DNA of 64,000 nucleotides from assembly GCF_024347335.1 (NCBI RefSeq), contig NZ_AP025463.1, positions 3,534,001 to 3,598,000 of the forward strand, in the 5' to 3' direction. The translations under genes and the position numbers were made by a program. Below, one piece after another: positions 1 through 8,287 of the stretch. The stretch's first letter is position 1. Each line of letters begins with the position of its first letter. The notes under the pieces were generated by a model that was not told the origin of the DNA, did not search any database, and worked only from the letters and a program-made list of their open reading frames with translations. The DNA comes from Vibrio celticus (GTDB taxonomy: Bacteria > Pseudomonadota > Gammaproteobacteria > Enterobacterales > Vibrionaceae).

Positions 1-403
1 ATCGGCAGGCCACCACTATCTACGGCTAAGTGAATTTTGGTTGAGTTGCCCCCGCGACTTTTTCCTATTTGCTCTGAACTTTCAGTAGCTGCACCTGTAC
101 TATGCTGATGTGCTCTAACTATAGAGCCATCAAGAAATACCATTCAAAATCAGCAATGTTAGATAAGCTTTTGAAAAGATTATCTAAAATCCCTTTCTTT
201 GACCAAAGATTAAATCGTCTGTAAACGGTACTCCACTCTCCGAACTCAGAGGGTAGATCTCGCCAAGGAATACCTGTTCTCATTCGATAAAGTATTCCTT
301 CAAATGTCATTCGATGTTCAGTTTTATCGTAAATACGACCTGTACTTTTCATAACTTGGAGTAGCAGTTCCCAGCGAATATCAGTTAGCATTGTTCTTGG
401 CAT
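1..403 (-). mobile_element. IS5-family transposase, partial and frameshifted
   Basis: The window edge cuts this gene. Reading from the ATG at 403, the first ~85 residues are the N-terminal part of an IS5-type transposase (motif TGIPWRDLP, then a helix-rich region). That frame stops at 119. The family's expected continuation lies in the -1 frame from about base 135: FLDGSIVRAHQHSTGA, followed by the Gly/Lys-rich stretch typical of the region after the first catalytic Asp (the D of LDGS). Some IS5 subgroups make transposase by programmed frameshifting between two ORFs, so the break may be normal; it could equally be decay. The DDE remainder and the far terminal repeat are outside the window. 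I could not place the near inverted repeat between 404 and 508. It sits about 105 bp beyond the stop codon of prlC. Confidence 0.8.
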
Positions 404-508
404 GGTATTGGTTATGGTTTTACTTTTGGCGAAGCAAATTATAACTCTTTACCATGCTGTTCAAAAAACACTCACGAAAGATCAACACGCCCTAGATAGT
501 TACCGTGA

Positions 509-2551
509 TTATGCGTTGATTCCCGCGTGGCGCAGCATTGCGTCGATTTGTGGCTCACGACCACGGAAGCGTTTGAACAGCTCCATTGGCTCTTCACTGC
601 CACCCATTTCAAGGATATTGTTCAGGAAGCGATTACCCGTTTCAGTGTTGAATATACCCTCTTCTTCAAATGCTGAGAACGCATCTGCCGATAGCACTTC
701 TGCCCACAGGTAGCTGTAGTAACCAGCACTGTAACCACCAGCAAAGATGTGACCAAAGCTGTGTGAGAAACGGTTCCAATCTAGGCTTGGCAGTACCGAT
801 ACCTTAGACTTAACATCCGCTAGCGTTTCTAGTACGCGAGCACCCACTTCAGGGTCGTACTCTGTGTGTAACGTGAAATCGAACAAGCCAAGCTCTAGCT
901 GACGCAGGATAAACATCGCAGATTGGAAGTTCTTCGCCGCTAGCATCTTCTCTAGCATCTCTTTTGGTAGCGCTTCACCCGTTTCGAAGTGACCAGAGAT
1001 GAACGACAGCGCTTCCTCTTCCCAACACCAGTTTTCTAGGAACTGACTTGGCAATTCAACCGCATCCCAAGGCACGCCATTAATACCCGCAACTGCGCCC
1101 GCTTCTACTTGCGTCAGCATGTGGTGAATGCCGTGACCGAATTCGTGGAATAAGGTTACCACTTCATCGTGAGTAAACAGTGCTGGCTTATCACCAACAG
1201 GCTTGTTGAAGTTACACGTTAGGTAAGCAACTGGCGTTTGCAGCTCACCAGATTCAGTAATACGACGACCACGACAGTCATCCATCCAAGCGCCACCACG
1301 TTTGTGTTCACGTGCGTATAGGTCTAGGTAGAAGCTACCACGCAGTGTTCCGGTCGCATCAAAGATATCAAAGAAACGCACAGACTCATGCCAAGTGTCT
1401 ACACCTTCACGCTCTGTTACCGACATACCAAACACGCGGTTCAGTACCTCAAACAGACCTGAAACCACATTAGATTCTGGGAAGTAAGGGCGAAGCTCTT
1501 CGTCAGAGATCTCGAACAGCTTCTGTTTTTGTTTCTCACTGTAGTAAGCGATGTCCCAAAGATTCAATTCAGAAACACCAAATTCTTTCTCAGCAAACTG
1601 GCGTAGCTCTTCAACTTCGCGCTCACCTTGCGGTTTGGCTTTTACTGCTAGGTCGTTTAGGAAACCAAGCACTTGGTCTGGCGTTTCTGCCATCTTAGTC
1701 GACAGTGATTTTTCGCTGTAAGTACTGAAACCAAGCATGCGCGCGATCTCGTGACGCAGTTTAAGTTGCTCAGTGATGATCTCAGTGTTGTCCCACTTAC
1801 CTGCGTTTGGACCGCGATCTGAAGCGCGCGTTACGTATGCTTCATAAAGCTCTTTACGCAGTTCTTGGTTATCACAGTAAGTCATCACAGGTAGGTATGA
1901 TGGGATATCCAGAGTTAGTAAGTAACCTTGTTGTTCTTTAGACTCAGCCGCCGCTTGTGCTGCCGCCAGTGCTGATTCAGGCATACCTGCCAGTTCAGCG
2001 ACATCTGTGATCTTCTTGCTCCAACCCATGGTTGCATCAAGTACATTATTTGAGAATTGAGAGCCTAGCTCAGACTGGCGCTTGCTGATCTCGCCGTAAC
2101 GATGCTGTTCATCTGCAGGTAAGCCAATGCCCGACAATTCGAAGTCACGCAAAGCGTCGGTAATGGTTTTTTGTTGAGCTTGGTTCAGTGCCGAGAATGC
2201 TTCACTCGCCTTGATCGCTTTATACGCTTCGAACAAGCCTTTGTGTTGGCCAACCCACGTGCCGTACTCAGAAAGCACAGGCAGACAGCTCTCATAAGCA
2301 TCACGCAGTTCGTCGCTGTTCATCACAGAATTCATATGGCTCACAGGTGACCAAATGCGGCCTAAACGATCATCCACTTCTTCAATCGGAGCAACGAGGT
2401 TGTCCCAGCTTGGTGAAGTATTACCTTCAAGTACTTGTTCTATCTTGTTGCGACACGCTTCAATCACTTGCTCAACTGCAGGCTTTACGTGCTCTGGCTT
2501 GATCTGTGAAAACGGAGGTAAGTCCGTGAAGGTTAATAGCGGATTAGACAT
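509..2551 (-). CDS. prlC: oligopeptidase A (M3 metallopeptidase)
   Basis: Cytoplasmic zinc metallopeptidase of the M3 (thimet) family that degrades short peptides, including cleaved signal peptides. The product is 680 residues, the family's normal length (E. coli PrlC is also 680). The zinc-binding HExxH motif is visible as HEFGH near residue 470, followed by the downstream glutamate region (ELPSQFLENW) expected to supply the third zinc ligand. The helical N-terminal half begins MSNPLLTF. The start at 2551 is preceded on the minus strand by an AAAGGAA-like ribosome site. It is a single-gene unit, divergent from rlmJ, with its own sigma70-like promoter around 2658-2686. In E. coli prlC is heat-shock regulated; I see no convincing sigma32 site here. 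Confidence 0.97.
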   Translation of the reverse strand: MSNPLLTFTDLPPFSQIKPEHVKPAVEQVIEACRNKIEQVLEGNTSPSWDNLVAPIEEVDDRLGRIWSPVSHMNSVMNSDELRDAYESCLPVLSEYGTWVGQHKGLFEAYKAIKASEAFSALNQAQQKTITDALRDFELSGIGLPADEQHRYGEISKRQSELGSQFSNNVLDATMGWSKKITDVAELAGMPESALAAAQAAAESKEQQGYLLTLDIPSYLPVMTYCDNQELRKELYEAYVTRASDRGPNAGKWDNTEIITEQLKLRHEIARMLGFSTYSEKSLSTKMAETPDQVLGFLNDLAVKAKPQGEREVEELRQFAEKEFGVSELNLWDIAYYSEKQKQKLFEISDEELRPYFPESNVVSGLFEVLNRVFGMSVTEREGVDTWHESVRFFDIFDATGTLRGSFYLDLYAREHKRGGAWMDDCRGRRITESGELQTPVAYLTCNFNKPVGDKPALFTHDEVVTLFHEFGHGIHHMLTQVEAGAVAGINGVPWDAVELPSQFLENWCWEEEALSFISGHFETGEALPKEMLEKMLAAKNFQSAMFILRQLELGLFDFTLHTEYDPEVGARVLETLADVKSKVSVLPSLDWNRFSHSFGHIFAGGYSAGYYSYLWAEVLSADAFSAFEEEGIFNTETGNRFLNNILEMGGSEEPMELFKRFRGREPQIDAMLRHAGINA

Positions 2552-2657
2552 ATAAACATTCCTTTGGCTTTAGAGACTTTCGTCTTTTTTGTAATGAGGT
2601 CGTCTTACAGTCATCAGGCTCAGGTACGCCCTAAAAAAATCACCTGCGAATAGTTAT

Positions 2658-2686
2658 TAAATAGTGCCCAATAAGGCAAATTTCAA
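2658..2686 (-). promoter_or_regulatory. candidate sigma70 promoter of prlC
   Basis: On the minus strand a TTGAAA hexamer (2681-2686) is separated by exactly 17 bp from TATTTA (2658-2663). It lies about 105 bp upstream of the prlC start. Judged by eye only. Confidence 0.4.
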
Positions 2687-2831
2687 TAGTAGAACCAATA
2701 ACTAACCACATATTGCGAACGACTGTTCCTGAATTGTTCGAGAATTTATGGTCCATTGAGGGTTATAATAGTCTGATTAACCCCACCTACACTAACCACA
2801 CTCTAATTCGAGAGTGTTACGAGAGTTTAAT

Positions 2832-3671
2832 TTGTTAAGTTATCGCCACAGCTTCCACGCAGGTAACCATGCCGACGTAGTAAAGCATATCGTACAGAGC
2901 CTTATTCTTAATTCTTTGAAACAGAAGGATAAGCCTTTTGTTTATCATGACACTCACTCTGGTGTAGGTCGTTACGACTTAACGCATGAATGGTCTGAAA
3001 AAACCGGTGAATACAAGCAAGGTATTGCTCGTGTGTGGGAGCAAACAGACCTTCCTGAAGACATTCAAAGCTACCTTGAGTCTATTTCCATTCTCAATAA
3101 TGGCGAGAAACTGCGTTACTACCCGGGTTCTCCACGTGTTGCACGTGCACACCTGCGTGACCAAGATCGCATGGTACTGACTGAGCTTCACCCAGCCGAT
3201 CACCCGCTGCTTGAGCAAGAGTTCCACCGTGATCGTCAGGTATCTATCTACAAAGAAGATGGTTTTAAGCGCTTAAAGGGCAGCCTGCCACCAAAAGAAC
3301 GTCGTGGTTTAGTACTGATCGACCCGCCTTACGAGCTGGCAAAAGAGTATCGTGATGTCGTGACAGCAATCGCTCAAAGCCACAAGCGCTGGGCAACCGG
3401 TATCTACGCAATTTGGTACCCGGTAGTAAACCGCTGTGATATCGAAGATATGATCGAAGGCCTTGAAGGCTTAGGCATCAACAAGATTCTACAAATCGAA
3501 CTTGGCGTATCACCAGACACCAACGAGCGTGGTATGACGGCATCAGGCATGATTGTTATCAACCCACCTTGGAAGCTAGAAAGCCAAATGAACGAAATTC
3601 TTCCATTCTTGAAGGAAGCAATTGCGCCGGCAACCGGTCACTTCAAAGTAGAGTGGATCGTACCCGAGTAA
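2832..3671 (+). CDS. rlmJ: 23S rRNA (adenine(2030)-N6)-methyltransferase RlmJ
   Basis: Methylates A2030 of 23S rRNA using S-adenosylmethionine. I choose the TTG start at 2832, which gives the family's N-terminus MLSYRHSFHAGNHADVVKH and 279 residues (E. coli RlmJ has 280). A GAGAG ribosome site ends 6 bases upstream. An upstream GTG at 2814 would add six residues not seen in the family. The catalytic methyltransferase motif DPPYE lies near residue 165 (IDPPYELAKEYRD), and the HAGNHADV motif at residues 8-15 is the family signature. A TATAAT box at 2764-2769 is the likely -10. It stands alone between prlC (divergent) and gor. Confidence 0.95.
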   Translation: MLSYRHSFHAGNHADVVKHIVQSLILNSLKQKDKPFVYHDTHSGVGRYDLTHEWSEKTGEYKQGIARVWEQTDLPEDIQSYLESISILNNGEKLRYYPGSPRVARAHLRDQDRMVLTELHPADHPLLEQEFHRDRQVSIYKEDGFKRLKGSLPPKERRGLVLIDPPYELAKEYRDVVTAIAQSHKRWATGIYAIWYPVVNRCDIEDMIEGLEGLGINKILQIELGVSPDTNERGMTASGMIVINPPWKLESQMNEILPFLKEAIAPATGHFKVEWIVPE

Positions 3672-3859
3672 TCTCGAACTTAACGTCATCGTCTGACGAA
3701 TACTCAGCAGACTGTGACGTACACGAATAAATTTTAAACAGGGAGATTGAGTTCAACCGATCTGCCCTCAATATAATAATTAGACAATTTAAGAATCTAT
3801 AGGACGTAGGTGTTCAGTGCGCTCACTGTACCCACAACCTTCAATAAATGGAGAAAGTA

Positions 3860-5215
3860 ATGGCGACTCATTTTGATTACATCTGTATCGGCGGCGGTTC
3901 AGGCGGCATCGCATCAGCTAACCGCGCAGCAATGCACGGTGCAAAAGTTGCACTTATCGAAGCTCAAGACCTTGGTGGTACTTGTGTAAACGTTGGTTGT
4001 GTTCCTAAAAAGGTTATGTGGCACGGTGCTCAAGTTGCTGAAGCTATCAACCTATACTCTGAAGATTACGGCTTCGACGTTGACGTAAAAGGCTTCAACT
4101 GGAGCAAATTAGTGGAAAACCGCCAAGCGTACATTGGTCGTATCCACCAATCTTACGATCGCGTTCTTGGTAACAACAAAGTAAACGTAATCAAAGGCTT
4201 TGCTAAGTTCGTTGACGAGAAAACTGTTGAAGTTAACGGTGAACACTATACAGCTGACCACATCCTGATCGCAGTTGGTGGTCGTCCAACCATTCCAAAC
4301 ATCCCTGGCGCAGAATACGGCATCGATTCAAATGGCTTCTTCGACCTAATGGAGCAACCTAAACGTGTTGCTGTTATCGGCGCAGGCTACATCGCAGTAG
4401 AAATCGCAGGCGTACTAAGTGCACTTGGCACAGAAACACACCTGTTCTGTCGTAAAGAGTCACCACTACGTAGCTTCGACCCAATGATCATCGAGACATT
4501 GGTTGAAGTAATGGAAGCGGAAGGCCCAACACTTCACACGCACTCTGTTCCTAAAGAAGTCGTGAAAGAAGCAGATGGCACACTGACTCTACACCTAGAG
4601 AACGGCAACACTCAAAACGTTGACCACCTAATCTGGGCTATCGGTCGCCACCCAGCAACTGACGCTATCAACCTAGCATCAACTGGCGTTGCAACTAACG
4701 ACCGTGGCTACATCAAAGTAGACGAGTTCCAAGCAACTAATGTTCCTGGCATCTACTGTGTTGGCGACATCATGGAAGGCGGTATCGAGCTAACTCCTGT
4801 TGCTGTTAAAGCCGGTCGTCAGCTTTCTGAGCGTCTATTCAACGGTCAAACCAACGCGAAGATGGACTACAAGCTAGTGCCTACTGTTGTATTCAGCCAC
4901 CCACCTATCGGCACAATTGGTCTAACGACTCAAGAAGCTGAAGAGCAATACGGCAAAGACAACATCAAGGTATACACGTCTGGCTTCACTGCTATGTACA
5001 CAGCAGTAACCAAGCACCGTCAACCTTGTAAGATGAAGCTAGTATGTGCTGGCGAAGAAGAGACTGTAGTTGGCCTACACGGCATCGGTTTCACTGTTGA
5101 TGAAATGATTCAAGGCTTCGGCGTAGCAATGAAGATGGGCGCAACCAAAGCAGATTTCGACTCTGTTGTGGCGATTCACCCAACTGGCAGCGAAGAGTTT
5201 GTAACGATGAGATAA
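3860..5215 (+). CDS. gor: glutathione reductase (NADPH)
   Basis: Flavoprotein disulfide reductase that regenerates GSH from GSSG with NADPH, keeping the cytoplasm reduced. The start at 3860 (MATHFDYICIGGG) gives 451 residues (E. coli 450) and has GGAGA five to nine bases upstream; the ATG at 3848 lies before that ribosome site. Seen: FAD-binding GGGSGG at residues 11-16, redox-active pair in GGTCVNVGCVPKK (Cys about 42 and 47), NADPH-binding GAGYIAVE near 175, and the C-terminal HPTGSEE carrying the catalytic His-Glu. A single-gene unit closed by a strong terminator at 5239-5269. An AT-rich region with a TATAAT at 3772 is a weak promoter candidate. Confidence 0.97.
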   Translation: MATHFDYICIGGGSGGIASANRAAMHGAKVALIEAQDLGGTCVNVGCVPKKVMWHGAQVAEAINLYSEDYGFDVDVKGFNWSKLVENRQAYIGRIHQSYDRVLGNNKVNVIKGFAKFVDEKTVEVNGEHYTADHILIAVGGRPTIPNIPGAEYGIDSNGFFDLMEQPKRVAVIGAGYIAVEIAGVLSALGTETHLFCRKESPLRSFDPMIIETLVEVMEAEGPTLHTHSVPKEVVKEADGTLTLHLENGNTQNVDHLIWAIGRHPATDAINLASTGVATNDRGYIKVDEFQATNVPGIYCVGDIMEGGIELTPVAVKAGRQLSERLFNGQTNAKMDYKLVPTVVFSHPPIGTIGLTTQEAEEQYGKDNIKVYTSGFTAMYTAVTKHRQPCKMKLVCAGEEETVVGLHGIGFTVDEMIQGFGVAMKMGATKADFDSVVAIHPTGSEEFVTMR

Positions 5216-5238
5216 TCAACGCTATTTGTTGATATCTC

Positions 5239-5269
5239 TTAAAAAGCAGGCCTTGTGCCTGCTTTTTTT
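5239..5269 (+). terminator. intrinsic terminator of gor
   Basis: Stem AAAAAGCAGGC / GCCTGCTTTTT with a short loop and a T7 run, 25 bp after the gor stop codon. Confidence 0.9.
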
Positions 5270-5347
5270 ATGTCCACTCTTGAACCTTACCCCTCAACTC
5301 CACGTAACACAGATACTGACCTATCTAGAACAAAAATGGAGTTTGTT

Positions 5348-5599
5348 ATGAATCTACTAATTGAATCTTTTGAAGGCGGGATCTACTTGGCTTACCAAGT
5401 TATTGGCGAGCAAAAGCAATTAATTAAAGATGACCACCAGCATCCTATGAAGTTTTTGAGTGTAAACCAAGCACGCGATCATTTTAGTGACCAAGGCGTA
5501 GCATCAGCAATGCTGGTTCATAACAGCGCCTACGACGAGATGTGCGGTGAGCATTGTGGTAGCACACAGCCTTTCGAGATTGATTTGAAGTGGAGTTAA
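5348..5599 (+). CDS. small DUF6482-family protein
   Basis: An 83-residue cytoplasmic protein without a signal peptide or membrane segment. I recognise the family as DUF6482, which is common in marine gammaproteobacteria and has no assigned function. The start at 5348 (MNLLIESFEGG) has GGAG 7 bases upstream; the ATG at 5336 in the same frame overlaps that site and is less likely. A basic/acidic central part (KQLIKDDHQHPMKF) precedes a C-terminal region with two cysteines in MCGEHCG. Those cysteines could bind metal, but that is only a guess. It is closed by a bidirectional terminator and is probably transcribed on its own, since gor ends in its own terminator. Confidence 0.7.
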   Translation: MNLLIESFEGGIYLAYQVIGEQKQLIKDDHQHPMKFLSVNQARDHFSDQGVASAMLVHNSAYDEMCGEHCGSTQPFEIDLKWS

Positions 5600-5628
5600 A
5601 TCAACCTCAAATCAATCGCGATAAAAAT

Positions 5629-5661
5629 TGAAAGGCTTGCATCAGTGCAAGCCTTTCTTAT
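5629..5661. terminator. bidirectional terminator between the DUF6482 gene and nqrB
   Basis: Stem GAAAGGCTTGCA / TGCAAGCCTTTC with T-rich flanks on both strands, between two convergent genes. Confidence 0.85.
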
Positions 5662-5691
5662 GGGAGTCACTTTCACTTTTAACCACTTAGA

Positions 5692-6933
5692 TTAGCGCGA
5701 TGTCCGTTTCAGTCTTCGTTTGATGTTCTGCTCTTTCACTACAAAGTCGAACAGCGGAGCGAACAGGTTGGCGAACAAGATAGCGAGCATGATCCCCTCT
5801 GGATAAGCTGGATTGAGCACTCGTATACCAACCGTCATCACACCAATCAAAATCCCATAGGCCCATTTACTCTGATTGGTAAACGCGGCAGATACAGGGT
5901 CTGTTGCCATGAAGAAGGTACCAAAGGCAACACCACCCAACACAAAGTGCCAATAGAACGGCATCGAAAACATCGAGTTGGTTTCTGACCCTATCCAATT
6001 CATCAGGCTAGATGTCACAACGAGACCAATAATCACACCGGCGACAATGCGCCAAGACGCTATCTTCATCACAATCAAAATCAACCCCGTCAGCATGATA
6101 AGCAGTGACGACACCTCACCCATCGAACCTGGAATATTACCGATAAAGGCATCCATCCAGGTGATCGCCTCGCCAGTCATATTATTGATTAGTGACGGGC
6201 TGCCCCCCTCATACCATTGGCTCAGTGGGGTCGCGCCTGAATAGCCGTCAGCAGCAACCCATACCAACCCACCGGACATGTTGGCGGGATAGGCAAAGTA
6301 AAGGAACGCGCGTCCTGCAAGGGCTGGGTTAAGGAAATTTCGCCCTGTGCCGCCGAATAACTCTTTGGCGACAACAATACCAAAGGTGATACCTAACGCG
6401 GCTTGCCAAAGCGGGATGGTTGGCGGGAGGATGAGTGCAAACAGCACAGAGCTAACAAAAAAACCTTCATTAACTTCGTGCTTACGAACGACAGCAAACA
6501 GTACCTCCCAGACGCCACCTACTACAAACACCGTGGCATAAACGGGTAGGAAATAGAGTGCACCAAGCAACATCTGACTTGCCCAGCCACTTGCCATCAA
6601 TGACTGCGCATCACCAAATGCCCACGACAGACGCCAGCTACTCTCGATAACCGAGGCAAGTTCATTTAATTGATAACTGGATGTGAGTGCGAGAACGCTT
6701 TGGTGTCCGACGTTATACATTCCCCAGAACATTGCCGGGAAGGTCGCCAACCACACCAAAATCATAATGCGCTTTAGGTCAATGCTGTCACGAACATGGG
6801 TTATGCCGCGGTTTACGTTTCCGGGTGTATAGAATATTGTCGCGAAAGCTTCATACACTGGGTAGAGCTTTTCGTACTTACCACCGGCTTCAAAGCGTGG
6901 AGCCACGCCTTCTAATCGTTTTTTTAAACTCAT
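5692..6933 (-). CDS. orphan NqrB-like subunit of Na+-translocating NADH:quinone reductase
   Basis: Integral membrane protein of 413 residues homologous over its full length to NqrB, the subunit of Na+-NQR that carries covalent FMN and riboflavin and contributes to the sodium path. The N-terminus (MSLKKRLEG), the HVRDSIDLKRIM segment near residue 46, about ten hydrophobic segments and the C-terminal NIKRRL are all present. The FMN-attachment motif SGAT is intact, with Thr at about residue 235 (Thr236 in V. cholerae NqrB). The start at 6933 has AAGGTGA eight bases upstream; the GTG at 6945 overlaps that site. None of nqrA, C, D, E or F is nearby, and both neighbours are unrelated and convergent or separate. 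It is therefore a paralogue of the operon copy expected elsewhere. Whether it joins NQR or another complex is unknown. Confidence 0.88.
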   Translation of the reverse strand: MSLKKRLEGVAPRFEAGGKYEKLYPVYEAFATIFYTPGNVNRGITHVRDSIDLKRIMILVWLATFPAMFWGMYNVGHQSVLALTSSYQLNELASVIESSWRLSWAFGDAQSLMASGWASQMLLGALYFLPVYATVFVVGGVWEVLFAVVRKHEVNEGFFVSSVLFALILPPTIPLWQAALGITFGIVVAKELFGGTGRNFLNPALAGRAFLYFAYPANMSGGLVWVAADGYSGATPLSQWYEGGSPSLINNMTGEAITWMDAFIGNIPGSMGEVSSLLIMLTGLILIVMKIASWRIVAGVIIGLVVTSSLMNWIGSETNSMFSMPFYWHFVLGGVAFGTFFMATDPVSAAFTNQSKWAYGILIGVMTVGIRVLNPAYPEGIMLAILFANLFAPLFDFVVKEQNIKRRLKRTSR

Positions 6934-7084
6934 AATCTCAATCACCTTATTGCTTGAGTTATGGTTTTCTACGCATCAACCGTACTATTTGAACAATTTT
7001 TAGCGATTTTTAATCAAATTCGTCTTGAAGAACGAGTGTCTAAAAGTCGAACCGATGTTGAAAAAGAAGGGTGTATAAACATCA

Positions 7085-7109
7085 AAGCCCCAGCAATGGC
7101 TGAGGCTTA
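7085..7109 (-). terminator. weak terminator after the SPOR-domain gene
   Basis: Interrupted stem AAGCCTCAGC / GCTGGGGCTT on the minus strand, with only a short T tract, 23 bp past the stop of the 7132-8100 gene. Confidence 0.4.
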
Positions 7110-7131
7110 TTTAGTATAACAACGATCGTCG

Positions 7132-8100
7132 TTACTTAACGCACATCACATTAAGCAATGAAGAACCTTTCAACTGGTTGACGTTACCGTTGGTAAACAG
7201 ACCTTTCTTATCTGCGCCCCAATAAGGGAGATGCATTGGCCAGTTCTGTTTTTCCATAACCTTTGAGCTCAAGATGCTTTGCCATTGCTTCTCACTCATC
7301 AGCTTCATGTTGACCTGATTACACACCAATTCAGCGCTATCGTAATCTAGGCGGCTCCAAGGCTTACCTTGCTCCATGTAGAACTGTTGTTGATGATCTA
7401 GAAGGTAAGGAATCGCATATTGGCTACCCGCAACGTCTGCTTTCACGCGAATCTCGATCTCTAGATCATTATCTGAGCTCGAGTTGCCGCTTGGTAGAGT
7501 CTGAATAGCTGCAGCGCTCGTTACCGCCGCCGCTTGCTTAGTTGCCACAGGTTTCGGTGCTGGCTTAGCGACTGGTTTTGGCTTTGCCGGAGCTTTAGGC
7601 TTAACCGCTTTAGGTGCTGCTGCTTTTGCAACGATAGGTTGCGATGAAGTCTTCGACTTATCGACCATACGAATAAAGGCTTCACCATAGCCCGGAACCT
7701 TACGTACTTGAGCTAGGTCTTTTCTTGCATCAGAGAAGGTAGAGTAAGGGCCGATTAAGCAACGGTAGTCTCCACCTTCAGGCTTCATCCAAACATTAGT
7801 CGAGATCTTTTCATATAGAGGTTTTGCACGGCTCAGTGACAAAGGCTTGTTCAGCAGGCCACATTGAACCCAGAACAGTTCGTTATCTGAATGACGTTTA
7901 GGTGCCTTGCTACCCCAAACTCCTTTACCAATCGGACATGACTGCTCTAGCTGTGGTAATTGATTGGTGCTTGCCTGAGTAGCATCACATAGAACCGACT
8001 CTGCACTAACTTGGCTCGATACCAAAAGGGATGCAGCGATAAGCCCCATACGATAATTTCTCATCACAGCACGACATACAGCATTCATTGTCAATTTCAT
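7132..8100 (-). CDS. secreted SPOR-domain protein with C-terminal lectin-like region
   Basis: A 322-residue exported protein (start at 8100, MKLTMNAV; in-frame GTG codons just upstream are ignored). A hydrophobic signal peptide spans about residues 18-33 and ends VSA-ES. Next comes a cysteine-containing SPOR-type repeat (about 70-145, with LFWVQCG and YRCLIGPYSTFSDARKDL), the fold that binds denuded peptidoglycan. A Lys/Pro/Ala-rich linker (about 150-200) follows. The C-terminal ~100 residues (LVCNQVNMKLMSEKQWQSIL, LPYWGAD, NVMCVK) look like the small C-type-lectin / formylglycine-enzyme-like fold. The domain order is my reading; no precise function is known. It is likely in the periplasm at the cell wall. 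It is transcribed alone, upstream of the orphan nqrB but separated from it by a weak hairpin. Confidence 0.65.
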   Translation of the reverse strand: MKLTMNAVCRAVMRNYRMGLIAASLLVSSQVSAESVLCDATQASTNQLPQLEQSCPIGKGVWGSKAPKRHSDNELFWVQCGLLNKPLSLSRAKPLYEKISTNVWMKPEGGDYRCLIGPYSTFSDARKDLAQVRKVPGYGEAFIRMVDKSKTSSQPIVAKAAAPKAVKPKAPAKPKPVAKPAPKPVATKQAAAVTSAAAIQTLPSGNSSSDNDLEIEIRVKADVAGSQYAIPYLLDHQQQFYMEQGKPWSRLDYDSAELVCNQVNMKLMSEKQWQSILSSKVMEKQNWPMHLPYWGADKKGLFTNGNVNQLKGSSLLNVMCVK

Positions 8101-8219
8101 AACCACCACTTAAACCCTTACGGGCTAATTATTACCGAATCTATGTCGATAAAACATGAATTCCATTTTAAGTATTATTGACACTATCAATGATACTAAG
8201 TTCCAGATCCATTAAGCAA

Positions 8220-8250
8220 AAAAAGAGCCGTAATTGCTTACGGCTCTTAA
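8220..8250 (-). terminator. terminator of the peptide ABC transporter operon
   Basis: Stem AAGAGCCGTAA / TTACGGCTCTT on the minus strand followed by T7, 38 bp after the last permease gene. Confidence 0.92.
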
Positions 8251-8287
8251 TTTAGTGACTTTTTTTACTAAAAATCAAACCGGGCTA

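Noticed and set aside
402..713. 103-codon plus-strand frame at the prlC 3' end
   Set aside because: Almost wholly antisense to prlC and without a ribosome site.
5692..6933. Interpretation as RnfD (Rnf complex) instead of NqrB
   Set aside because: Length, N-terminus and the SGAT context match NqrB over the whole protein; RnfD is shorter and differs.
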